A stretch of 64,000 nucleotides of DNA from Sphingomonas sp. 32-66-10 (GTDB taxonomy: Bacteria > Pseudomonadota > Alphaproteobacteria > Sphingomonadales > Sphingomonadaceae), in NCBI GenBank assembly GCA_002280565.1, contig NCEF01000001.1:62001-126000 (forward strand), written 5' to 3'. The notes below the pieces were generated by a model, which was not told the origin of the DNA, did not search any database, and was given only the letters and a program-made list of their open reading frames with translations. This document shows, in pieces, positions 57,639 through 64,000 of this stretch. A program made the position numbers and the translations under genes. How positions within the stretch are numbered: position 1 is the stretch's first letter; each line of letters begins with the position of its first letter.

Positions 57639-58934
57639 TCACTTGCCGATGCAGAACCGCCCGAACAATGCGTCGAGCATCGCCTCGACATCCGCCGCGC
57701 CAGTGATGCGGTGGAACGCGCGCAATGCACTGCGCAACTCCTCGGCGGCGAGCAGCAGCGCGTCCTGGATGGCGGCCGCGCGCAGCGCGGCGGCGGCTTG
57801 CTCGGCGAGAGCACGTTGTCGAATATTGAGCGCGACGCTGTCCGACGGCGGGAGCAGCGCGGCTGAGAGACCAGCGATGGCAGTCCACAGCACCTCAACC
57901 CCCAGCCCCGTTTCCGCCGAAACAGAGAGACGATTGGCAGCACCCGCTTCGCGTCCGGGCGCGTCGGCGCGTGGATGAATGAGGAGATGTGGCATGTCCG
58001 CCAGCTCGGCAGGCAGTGGCGCATCATCGAGCCACAGGACGAGGTCAGCGCTCTCGATTGCGGACCGGGCGCGCGCAATGCCGATCTCCTCCACGATATC
58101 GGCTGGCATTGCGTGGAGACCGGCGGTGTCGGTGAGCAGATAGGCAATGCCGTCGCGCATCACCGGGACCTCGATCCGGTCCCGCGTCGTTCCCGCCAGT
58201 GGCGAGACGATCGCAGCTTCGCGCCCGGCCAGCGCGTTGAGCAGAGTCGACTTGCCGGCATTGGGTTGTCCAGCCAGCACGATGCGGATGCCATCGCGGA
58301 TGCGCTCTACCGGTGGCTGCGCGGTCACCGCTGCGATCTCTGCGGCGAGCACGGCCGCGTCGCGCTGAACGGTGGCAAGCACATCGCCCTCCCCCGCCAC
58401 ATCATCCTCATCGCCATGATCCAGCATCGCCTCGACCAGCGCCGAGAGCCGAAGCGTGCGTGTGGCCCATTGCTCGATCCGCGACCGGACTGTTCCTTCG
58501 GCAGCACGCAGAGCGGAGCGACGTTGCATCTCGGTCTCGGCAGCGAGCAGGTCGCCCAACCCCTCCGCCTCGGTGAGATCGATCCGACCATGCTCAAGCG
58601 CGCGGCGGGTGAACTCCCCCGGTTCGGCGCCGCGTAGGCCCGGGATCGTGGCGAGCGCTGCCTCGACCGCGCGCACCACGGCGCGGCCACCGTGAAGGTG
58701 GAGTTCCGCAAGATCCTCCCCCGTCGCGGTCGCAGGGCCTGGGAAGACAAGGACCAGCGCGCGATCGAGCGCTTCGCCGTTGCGACGCAGGGTCCGCAGC
58801 GATGCGCGACGCGGTGCCGGGAGCTTTCCCGCCAGCGTCGTGACGGCCGCAAATGCCTGTGGCCCCGAAATGCGGATAACCGCGATGCCGGCGGGCAATG
58901 CTCCGCTCGACAGCGCAAAGATCGTGTCGCTCAC
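57639..58934 (-). CDS. mnmE: tRNA modification GTPase MnmE (TrmE)
   Basis: A 431-aa GTPase partner of MnmG. The N-terminal formyl-THF binding domain ([22 protein letters not shown]) and a central helical domain are followed by a G domain near residues 215-345 with [16 protein letters not shown] and [10 protein letters not shown] plus DTAGLHAM. The C-terminal CIGK is the conserved catalytic tetrapeptide. Its start overlaps the stop of DUF6489 by 4 nt. Confidence 0.95.
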   Translation of the reverse strand: MSDTIFALSSGALPAGIAVIRISGPQAFAAVTTLAGKLPAPRRASLRTLRRNGEALDRALVLVFPGPATATGEDLAELHLHGGRAVVRAVEAALATIPGLRGAEPGEFTRRALEHGRIDLTEAEGLGDLLAAETEMQRRSALRAAEGTVRSRIEQWATRTLRLSALVEAMLDHGDEDDVAGEGDVLATVQRDAAVLAAEIAAVTAQPPVERIRDGIRIVLAGQPNAGKSTLLNALAGREAAIVSPLAGTTRDRIEVPVMRDGIAYLLTDTAGLHAMPADIVEEIGIARARSAIESADLVLWLDDAPLPAELADMPHLLIHPRADAPGREAGAANRLSVSAETGLGVEVLWTAIAGLSAALLPPSDSVALNIRQRALAEQAAAALRAAAIQDALLLAAEELRSALRAFHRITGAADVEAMLDALFGRFCIGK

Positions 58935-59170
58935 TCGCTGCCGCTACGCTTGCCCATATCAAACATGCCGCGCCAGAAATTCATCCCGGCTTCGCCCATC
59001 GGGGTCCAGCTCTTCATCATGCTGTCGAGCATCTCGGGATTGACCCCGCCCTTGTCGATCGAGTCGATCATCATCTGAATATAGCGGTCATGTACCGGGG
59101 TGAAATCAGGGAGGCCCATCGCGCGGCGTGCCTCTTCAGGGGTGCAATCGACCTCGACATTGATCTTCAT
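58931..59170 (-). CDS. DUF6489 family protein
   Basis: A 79-aa soluble protein starting MKINVEVDCTPEEARRAMGLP, the DUF6489 signature, with a helical middle (HDRYIQMMIDSIDKGGVNPEML) and a GMNFWRGMFDMGKR tail. The pattern resembles the phasin-like or polyhydroxyalkanoate-associated helical proteins, but that is speculation. The start at 59170 excludes an upstream in-frame extension that carries no family sequence. Its stop overlaps mnmE (ATGA), an arrangement seen in related genomes as far as I recall. Confidence 0.78.
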   Translation of the reverse strand: MKINVEVDCTPEEARRAMGLPDFTPVHDRYIQMMIDSIDKGGVNPEMLDSMMKSWTPMGEAGMNFWRGMFDMGKRSGSE

Positions 59171-59220
59171 ACCGTCTTCTCCACTTGAGCCCGAAGCATC
59201 CCCTGCCCTACGCTCGCCCC

Positions 59221-59685
59221 ATGTATGCGCGCGACCATGCCCTGATCGCAACGCCCATCGGCCTCATGCGGGTCGAGGGTGGCGAAACAGCGGTTTCGCG
59301 GGTCGTGATCGGAGCAGACGGCCCGGCCGCAATCGGGTCAACCGCACCGATCCGCGCTGCTACGGAACAATTGCTGGCGTATTTCGCGGGCGATCTCAAA
59401 GAGTTCGACCTTCCGCTCCCGCCGCTTGCGTCGCCGCGCGGGCGGGAGTTGCGCGACGGACTGATCGCGCTGGGCTATGGCGAAACCGCAAGCTATGGCG
59501 AACTCGCACGGCGGCTCCAGTCGGGGCCGCGCGCCATCGGGCAGCTGTGCGCGGGCAATCCCCTTCCCGTCATCATTCCATGCCACAGGGTAACCGCAGC
59601 GGGCGGCGCGCTGGGGAGTTATTCCGCGGGTGACGGCCCCGCGACCAAACTATGGCTGCTCGACCACGAGCAGCGCCACCGCTGA
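59221..59685 (+). CDS. ogt: methylated-DNA-protein-cysteine methyltransferase (Ogt/MGMT)
   Basis: A 154-aa suicide enzyme that removes O6-alkyl groups from guanine. The active-site motif is IIPCHRVTAAGGALG, with Cys about residue 119 and the conserved His-Arg next to it. YGETASYGELARRLQSGPRAIGQLCAGNPLP upstream is the DNA-binding helix-turn-helix and Asn hinge. The start at 59221 (MYARDHALIATPIG) is preferred because an upstream ATG at 59185 would run through the divergent promoter region. It is 14 nt from the dienelactone hydrolase. Confidence 0.93.
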   Translation: MYARDHALIATPIGLMRVEGGETAVSRVVIGADGPAAIGSTAPIRAATEQLLAYFAGDLKEFDLPLPPLASPRGRELRDGLIALGYGETASYGELARRLQSGPRAIGQLCAGNPLPVIIPCHRVTAAGGALGSYSAGDGPATKLWLLDHEQRHR

Positions 59686-59699
59686 CCAAGGAGAGTTTC

Positions 59700-60392
59700 A
59701 TGGCGACTATCGAAATTAGCGCGATCGACGGGAGCGGCAGCTTCGCCGCGTATCGTGCCGACCCCGAGAGGACCCCGCGCGGCGCGATCGTCGTCATTCA
59801 GGAGATCTTTGGCGTGAATGAAGGGATTCGCCGCAAGTGCGATCATTTCGCGTCGCTCGGCTATGTCGCGCTGGCCCCGGACCTGTTCTGGCGGCTTGAG
59901 CCGGGCATCGCCCTCGATCCCGATGTCGAGGCGGAGTTCAAGCAGGCGCTCGACTGGATGGGCAAGTTCGATCAGGACAAGGGCGTCGCGGATATCGAAG
60001 CGACGATCCGCGCGGCGCGTGACGCCAGCGGTGGTAAGGTCGGGGTCACCGGCTATTGCCTGGGCGGCCGCCTCGCCTTCATGACCGCCGCGCGGACCGA
60101 TGCCGATGCCAGTGTCGGCTATTATGCAGTGGGCGTCGACGGGCTGCTGGGCGAAAAGCACGCCATCGCCAATCCGCTGATGCTGCACATTGCCGGTGAG
60201 GATGGGTTCGTTCCCGCTCCGACCCAAAAGGCGATGCATGACGGGCTGGACGATCACCCCAAGGTGACGCTCCACGACTATCCGGGCGAAGACCATGGCT
60301 TTGCGACCGAGATGGGCAAGCGCCGGTCCGATGCGGCGGCGCAGCTGGCGGACAGCCGGACCGAAGCGTTTTTCGCCGAACATATCGGCTGA
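59700..60392 (+). CDS. dienelactone hydrolase family protein
   Basis: A 230-aa alpha/beta-hydrolase of the DLH family. The nucleophile is Cys in VGVTGYCLGGRLAF, with IVVIQEIFGVN carrying the conserved Glu, and EDHGF holding the catalytic His. True dienelactone hydrolases open the lactone in chloroaromatic degradation, but most chromosomal members act on unknown esters. AAGGAGAG precedes the ATG. A strong bidirectional terminator follows the stop. Confidence 0.9.
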   Translation: MATIEISAIDGSGSFAAYRADPERTPRGAIVVIQEIFGVNEGIRRKCDHFASLGYVALAPDLFWRLEPGIALDPDVEAEFKQALDWMGKFDQDKGVADIEATIRAARDASGGKVGVTGYCLGGRLAFMTAARTDADASVGYYAVGVDGLLGEKHAIANPLMLHIAGEDGFVPAPTQKAMHDGLDDHPKVTLHDYPGEDHGFATEMGKRRSDAAAQLADSRTEAFFAEHIG

Positions 60393-60396
60393 CAAA

Positions 60397-60432
60397 AAAT
60401 GGGGCGGCATCCCGGTGGATGCCGCCCCATTT
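60397..60432. terminator. bidirectional Rho-independent terminator
   Basis: A perfect 16-bp stem (AAATGGGGCGGCATCC / GGATGCCGCCCCATTT) with a CGGT loop is followed by TTCTTTTC on the plus strand. On the minus strand a U-tract follows too (from the A-run at 60394-60399). It serves the convergent dienelactone hydrolase and terC genes. Confidence 0.9.
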
Positions 60433-60449
60433 CTTTTCGTATCAGTTGT

Positions 60450-61127
60450 TTAGCGGAACAGCTGGAGCAGACCGACTTCCTGATCGGTGATCCCGGTGTA
60501 GATCATCGAACCCGCGACATAGACGATCACGAGCAGACCGATCCACGCGATCCAGCGATAGCGTTCGATATATTTGGCGATGATATTCGCCGCGACGCCC
60601 ATCAGTGCGACCGCGATGACCAGGCCGACCATCAGGATGCCCGGATGGTCGCGCGCTGCACCCGCAACGGCGAGGACGTTGTCGAGGCTCATCGACACGT
60701 CGGCGACGGCGACGGCCCAGGCAGCGCTGGCGAAGCTCTTGGCGGGCTTCACGCCCGAATGCTCGTCACCCTCGATCTCGGGCGAACCGGCGCTTTCGCC
60801 GCCATGGCCGATCTCGCGCCACATCTTCCACGCGACCCACAGCAGCAGCACGCCGCCGGCAAAGACCAGGCCGATGACCTGCAGCAGTTGCGTGACGACC
60901 AGCGCAAAGCCGATGCGCAGCACCAGCGCGGCGATGATGCCGATCAGGATGACCTTCTTGCGCTGATCCGCGGGCAGACCCGCAGCAAGCGCACCGATGA
61001 CGATCGCATTGTCGCCCGCCAGGACGATGTCGATCAGAATGACCTGGCCGAATGCCAGCCAGGCGGACCCGCTGCCCGAGAACAGGCCAGCGAAGTCGGC
61101 GACGATATGGCCCCAAATGTCCTGCAT
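60450..61127 (-). CDS. TerC family integral membrane protein
   Basis: A 225-aa protein with about seven transmembrane helices. The conserved acidic residues lie in GQVILIDIVLAGDNAIVIGALA near residues 28-49 and in VAVADVSMSLDNVLAVAGAA near 138. These D-N pairs are thought to bind metal. TerC relatives (YjbE, Alx) are linked to manganese export, metalation of secreted proteins or tellurium resistance. No yybP-ykoY leader was found. It ends at the strong bidirectional hairpin. Confidence 0.9.
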   Translation of the reverse strand: MQDIWGHIVADFAGLFSGSGSAWLAFGQVILIDIVLAGDNAIVIGALAAGLPADQRKKVILIGIIAALVLRIGFALVVTQLLQVIGLVFAGGVLLLWVAWKMWREIGHGGESAGSPEIEGDEHSGVKPAKSFASAAWAVAVADVSMSLDNVLAVAGAARDHPGILMVGLVIAVALMGVAANIIAKYIERYRWIAWIGLLVIVYVAGSMIYTGITDQEVGLLQLFR

Positions 61128-61239
61128 GGATTTCCCTGTTTACCTTGAAGTGCCGACAAAGCGGTTCACCCGAGCCGGGTCAAGCCCGACGGGCATCAAC
61201 GCGATGCCGGGTAAAGTGTTTCGTTCGAACCGAACAAAC

Positions 61240-61271
61240 CGGCGGCACAGTCGCAAAAGACTGCACCGCCG
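61240..61271 (-). terminator. probable Rho-independent terminator after rho
   Basis: CGGCGGCACAGTC (61240-61252) and GACTGCACCGCCG (61259-61271) form a 13-position stem with two mismatches and a 6-nt loop, followed on the minus strand by GTTTGTTC. It is 27 nt past the rho stop. Confidence 0.6.
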
Positions 61272-61297
61272 TGAAATTTCAAAACCAGAATAAGAGC

Positions 61298-62554
61298 TTA
61301 CTGATTCATGCTGTCGAAGAAGTCTTCGTTGGTCTTCGAATCCTTCATCTTGTCGAGCAGGAACTCCATCGCATCGGTGGTGCCCATCTGCATGAGGATG
61401 CGGCGCAGCACCCACATTTTCGAGAGCGTCGCCTTGTCGAGCAACAGCTCTTCCTTGCGCGTGCCGCTCTTGCCGACGTCGAGCGCCGGGAAGATGCGCT
61501 TGTCGGCAACCTTGCGGTCGAGGACGATTTCGGAGTTGCCGGTGCCCTTGAACTCTTCGAAGATCACTTCGTCCATGCGGCTGCCGGTGTCGATCAGCGC
61601 GGTGGCGATGATCGAGAGCGAGCCGCCCTCCTCGATATTGCGCGCGGCGCCGAAGAAGCGCTTGGGACGCTGGAGCGCATTGGCGTCGACACCGCCTGTC
61701 AGCACCTTGCCCGAGCTGGGCACGACGGTGTTGTAGGCGCGGCCGAGGCGGGTGATCGAGTCGAGCAGGATGACGACATCCTTCTTGTGCTCGACCAGGC
61801 GCTTGGCCTTTTCGATCACCATTTCGGCGACCTGGACGTGGCGCGTGGCGGGTTCGTCGAAGGTCGAGCTGACCACCTCACCCTTCACGCTGCGCTGCAT
61901 GTCCGTGACTTCCTCGGGCCGCTCATCGATCAGCAGGACGAGCAGGAATACCTCGGGATGGTTGTCGGTGATCGCCTTGGCGATGTTCTGCAGCATCACC
62001 GTCTTGCCGACGCGCGGCGGCGCGACGATCAGCGTCCGCTGGCCCTTGCCCTGTGGCGAGACGATATCGATGACGCGCGCCGACTTGTCCTTTTGCGTCG
62101 GATCGGCGGGGTCGAGCGTCAGCTTGCTGTCGGGATACAGCGGCGTGAGGTTGTCGAAATTGACGCGATGGCGAACCACATCGGGATCGTCGAAATTGAC
62201 GCTGACCAGCTTGGTCAGGGCGAAATAGCGCTCGCCATCCTTGGGCGCGCGGATCTCACCTTCGACGGTATCACCGGTGCGCAGGCCGAATTTGCGGACC
62301 TGGTTGGGCGAGACATAAATGTCGTCGGGGCCGGCGAGATAGTTGGATTGCGGGCTGCGCAGGAAGCCGAAGCCGTCCTGGAGCACTTCGATCGTGCCCT
62401 CGCCCATGATCAGTTCGCCATTTTCCGCCTGGGCCTTGAGGATGGCGAACATCAAATCCTGCTTGCGCAGCGTCGACGCGCTTTCGACGCCGAGTTCCTC
62501 GGCCATCGTCACCAGTTCGGCGGGCGCGGTTTTCTTCAAATCTTTCAAGTGCAT
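61298..62554 (-). CDS. rho: transcription termination factor Rho
   Basis: A 418-aa hexameric RNA helicase that ends transcription at Rho-dependent sites. The N-terminal helical domain ([22 protein letters not shown]) is followed by the RNA-binding OSB fold with [15 protein letters not shown]. The ATPase motifs are [14 protein letters not shown] (Walker A), DERPEEV and [14 protein letters not shown]. The start at 62554 is fixed by the family N-terminus; the open frame upstream is spurious. A promoter with a leader of about 115 nt lies upstream. Confidence 0.97.
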   Translation of the reverse strand: MHLKDLKKTAPAELVTMAEELGVESASTLRKQDLMFAILKAQAENGELIMGEGTIEVLQDGFGFLRSPQSNYLAGPDDIYVSPNQVRKFGLRTGDTVEGEIRAPKDGERYFALTKLVSVNFDDPDVVRHRVNFDNLTPLYPDSKLTLDPADPTQKDKSARVIDIVSPQGKGQRTLIVAPPRVGKTVMLQNIAKAITDNHPEVFLLVLLIDERPEEVTDMQRSVKGEVVSSTFDEPATRHVQVAEMVIEKAKRLVEHKKDVVILLDSITRLGRAYNTVVPSSGKVLTGGVDANALQRPKRFFGAARNIEEGGSLSIIATALIDTGSRMDEVIFEEFKGTGNSEIVLDRKVADKRIFPALDVGKSGTRKEELLLDKATLSKMWVLRRILMQMGTTDAMEFLLDKMKDSKTNEDFFDSMNQ

Positions 62555-62675
62555 GGGAGAAGTCCGTCTGGCGATCGCTACAAGGTTTTCGGGCGTTTGG
62601 ACGCGCGGATTGCGATGGCTTGAGGAAAAAGGGAGGGATGCCGGGACGCCGCCGGAACGACGACGCGACCTCAGC
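62555..62675 (-). promoter_or_regulatory. C-rich rho mRNA leader (possible autoregulatory rut region)
   Basis: The about 115-nt leader is rich in C and poor in G over 62560-62640, with runs such as CATCCCTCCCTTTTTCCTC. This composition suits Rho binding. In E. coli rho autoregulates through a Rho-dependent attenuator in its leader, so the same is plausible here. No small ORF or intrinsic terminator was seen in it. Confidence 0.4.
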
Positions 62676-62704
62676 GGATTAGGATTCGCCCTGTGGCAAG
62701 TCAA
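62676..62704 (-). promoter_or_regulatory. sigma-70-type promoter of rho
   Basis: On the minus strand TTGACT (62704-62699), 17 nt, then TAATCC (62681-62676), giving a predicted start near 62669. Upstream, 62705-62988 holds nothing I can support: no tRNA, DnaA box or confident ORF. Confidence 0.7.
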
Positions 62705-62984
62705 GCCATCAGACGGGCGCGAGGCTGACAGACTGACAGAAACACGCGGGTTTGCGGCGCACTGGGCGGGTTTACGACCGGTACCGGGCGGCAATGCGAC
62801 CGCGACGCGACACCTGCGCGACATCGAGTCACCACAGGCGCGCGGCGGACGCGACTGCAACGGTCCGTTTTACAACGCCGATCGACCGCATCGCGACAGC
62901 GAACCGACGCATTCACGTCAACGCATGACAGGGTTCACGCTTTCAAAGAGCAGCATCCGGGATGCGCTCCAAGGAGAACAAGGA

Positions 62985-63009
62985 AAACCCAACATTACAA
63001 GCATGTTGG
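62985..63009 (-). terminator. possible terminator after hemJ
   Basis: CCAACAT (62989-62995) and ATGTTGG (63003-63009) form a 7-bp stem with a 7-nt loop, then GTTTTCC on the minus strand. It lies 5 nt past the hemJ stop. The stem is short, so confidence is low. Confidence 0.45.
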
Positions 63010-63014
63010 AGCCG

Positions 63015-63470
63015 TCAGAACGGGCGGACCACCGCGAGGATGACGATCAGCGCGACGAAGATCGCGGGGACTTCATTGGCGATGCGCAGCTGTTTGGAGG
63101 TCAGGCGCCCCTGCCCCGCCGTGAGTTTTCTGGAATAGCCCACCGCCCAGCCATGATAGCCCGAGAGCAGCACGACGAGCAGCAGCTTGGCGTGCAGCCA
63201 GCCGAGGCCAGCGCCGCCCTCGAACAGACCGAGATTGATCGCGAGCGCGACACCCAGGACCCAGACGATCACCAGCGAGGGGGTGAGGATCACGCGGCGC
63301 AGCTTTGCCTCGCGCTCCGCCCATGCCTTGGCCTGCACCGGGTCGCCGAGCGATTCCTGATGATGGACCAGATAACGCGGCAGGATGAACAGGCCGGCCA
63401 TCCAGAAGATCACGAAGATCACATGCGCGGCCTTCACCCATAGCCAGGCGAAGCTCAGAAATCCGGTCAT
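63015..63470 (-). CDS. hemJ: protoporphyrinogen IX oxidase HemJ (CopD-like)
   Basis: A 151-aa inner-membrane protein with four predicted helices that oxidises protoporphyrinogen IX in heme synthesis. WVKAAHVIFVIFWMAGLFILPRYLVHHQE carries the conserved His residues, including the family His near 16, and KLLLVVLLSGYHGWAVGYSRK the conserved Lys region. The gene overlaps the stop of hemE (ATGA), supporting a heme operon. CopD-like annotation alone would miss this role. Confidence 0.92.
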   Translation of the reverse strand: MTGFLSFAWLWVKAAHVIFVIFWMAGLFILPRYLVHHQESLGDPVQAKAWAEREAKLRRVILTPSLVIVWVLGVALAINLGLFEGGAGLGWLHAKLLLVVLLSGYHGWAVGYSRKLTAGQGRLTSKQLRIANEVPAIFVALIVILAVVRPF

Positions 63471-64000
63471 GCTGCTGCTGTCCCCCGAACGATTCCGATC
63501 AGCTGTTCGACATGGGCAATCGGCGTATCCTGTTGAATGCCGTGCCCCAGATTGAAGATATGGGGACGGTCGCGCAGGGCATCAACCACGCGGGTCGCCG
63601 CCGCCTTGAGCTCCTCCCCGCCCGCGATCAGCGCGAGCGGGTCGAGATTGCCCTGAACCGGCATGCCGACGGGGAGTTCGCGGTGCGCCCAGGCAGGATC
63701 GACGGTTTCATCAAGGCCGATCGCATCGACCCCGGTTTCGCGCGCATAGGCGGCGAGCTTTCCGCCAGCGCCCTTGGGAAAGCCGATGATCTTCGCGTGC
63801 GGGCAGCGCGCGCGCAGTCCCGCGACGATGGCGGCATTGGGTGCAATCACCCAGCGTTCGAACTGCGCAGGGCTGAGCGATCCGGCCCAGCTGTCGAACA
63901 GCTGCACTGCCTCGACCCCCGCCTCGATCTGTTTGGCGAGATAATCGATCGACATGGCGACGATGGCGTCGATGATCGCCTGAAACGCCGCCGGATCGGC
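63467..64000 (-). CDS. hemE: uroporphyrinogen decarboxylase, N-terminus cut by window edge
   Basis: The C-terminal 177 residues of UroD are visible. They include QLFDSWAGSLSPAQFERWVIAPN, IIGFPKGAGGKLAAYARETG, ALRDRPHIFNLGHGIQQDTPIAHVEQLI and a final helix; these make up the C-terminal half of the TIM barrel. HemE converts uroporphyrinogen III to coproporphyrinogen III. It directly precedes hemJ with a 4-nt overlap. The start lies beyond 64000. In Caulobacter and others the chromosome origin lies near hemE, so the origin may be close to this edge. Confidence 0.94.
   Translation of the reverse strand, partial: ADPAAFQAIIDAIVAMSIDYLAKQIEAGVEAVQLFDSWAGSLSPAQFERWVIAPNAAIVAGLRARCPHAKIIGFPKGAGGKLAAYARETGVDAIGLDETVDPAWAHRELPVGMPVQGNLDPLALIAGGEELKAAATRVVDALRDRPHIFNLGHGIQQDTPIAHVEQLIGIVRGTAAA

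Noticed and set aside
61128..61297. yybP-ykoY manganese riboswitch before terC
   Set aside because: Looked for because TerC genes often carry one, but the conserved GGGGAGTA-type motifs are absent; the hairpin there fits a rho terminator.
62791..62925. 44-aa plus-strand frame in the gap between rho and hemJ
   Set aside because: Weak ribosome site, Arg/Thr-rich composition and no family; it looks like chance in GC-rich DNA.
62705..63014. Chromosome origin in the rho-hemJ gap
   Set aside because: No DnaA boxes or AT-rich unwinding stretch seen; the origin is more likely beyond hemE.

Overview
The window looks like chromosomal DNA of a Sphingomonadaceae-type alphaproteobacterium (Sphingomonas or a close relative). 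GC content is high, genes are packed with many 4-nt stop/start overlaps, and there are several GTG and TTG starts. DUF1489, DUF3576, DUF1674 and DUF6489 proteins are present, and the order hemE-hemJ-rho and mnmE-mnmG-rsmG-parA-parB is typical of the class. The placement rests on gene content and layout, not on a database search. I saw no rRNA, tRNA, CRISPR array, prophage or insertion sequence.

Layout. 0-8.6 kb: a GNAT fragment, a secreted protein, a recQ operon, a sterol-desaturase/GMC-oxidoreductase pair behind a palindromic operator, a DUF5990 protein, and the nitrogen pair glnK-amtB behind a well-matched sigma-54 promoter. 8.8-16.5 kb: ribA, xthA, lolA, a cyclophilin, mgtE, DUF1489, msrA with a coupled 41-aa gene, and aspC. 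The gaps here hold a structured RNA candidate and three copies of a long hairpin repeat. 16.5-31.4 kb: pabB-C fusion, a metallo-hydrolase, an ArsR-VOC-SRPBCC operon with a probable leaderless promoter, tsaD-gpsA-DUF1697, an AsmA-like protein, SDHAF4-like protein, htpX, rsmB-like, rpe, heparinase-like and purH. 31.4-47 kb: flippase, cation/proton antiporter, polA, a 2OG-Fe(II) oxygenase, a class A beta-lactamase-like enzyme, nadB, an esterase, an ABC ATPase, a zinc-finger protein, tldD, a HAD phosphatase, yggS, a ThiE-like protein and an outer-membrane-like protein. 47.5-64 kb: DUF3576, leuS-lptE-holA, a glycosyltransferase, then the minus-strand block parB-parA-rsmG-mnmG-mnmE-DUF6489, ogt, a dienelactone hydrolase, terC, rho, hemJ and partial hemE.

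How the genes fit together. Most of the window is housekeeping: translation and tRNA modification, replication and segregation, envelope assembly and cofactor synthesis. Three parS-like sites lie in or next to rsmG and mnmG beside parAB. With hemE at the right edge this suggests the window is close to the chromosome origin. Regulation readable from sequence includes sigma-54 control of glnK-amtB, operators on the desaturase and arsR promoters, a possible heat-shock promoter for htpX, and a C-rich rho leader.

I did not find a convincing complete new multi-gene system. The best unexplained signals are the hairpin repeat family, the structured RNA candidate after lolA, the operator-controlled small operons, and the small gene in front of msrA.
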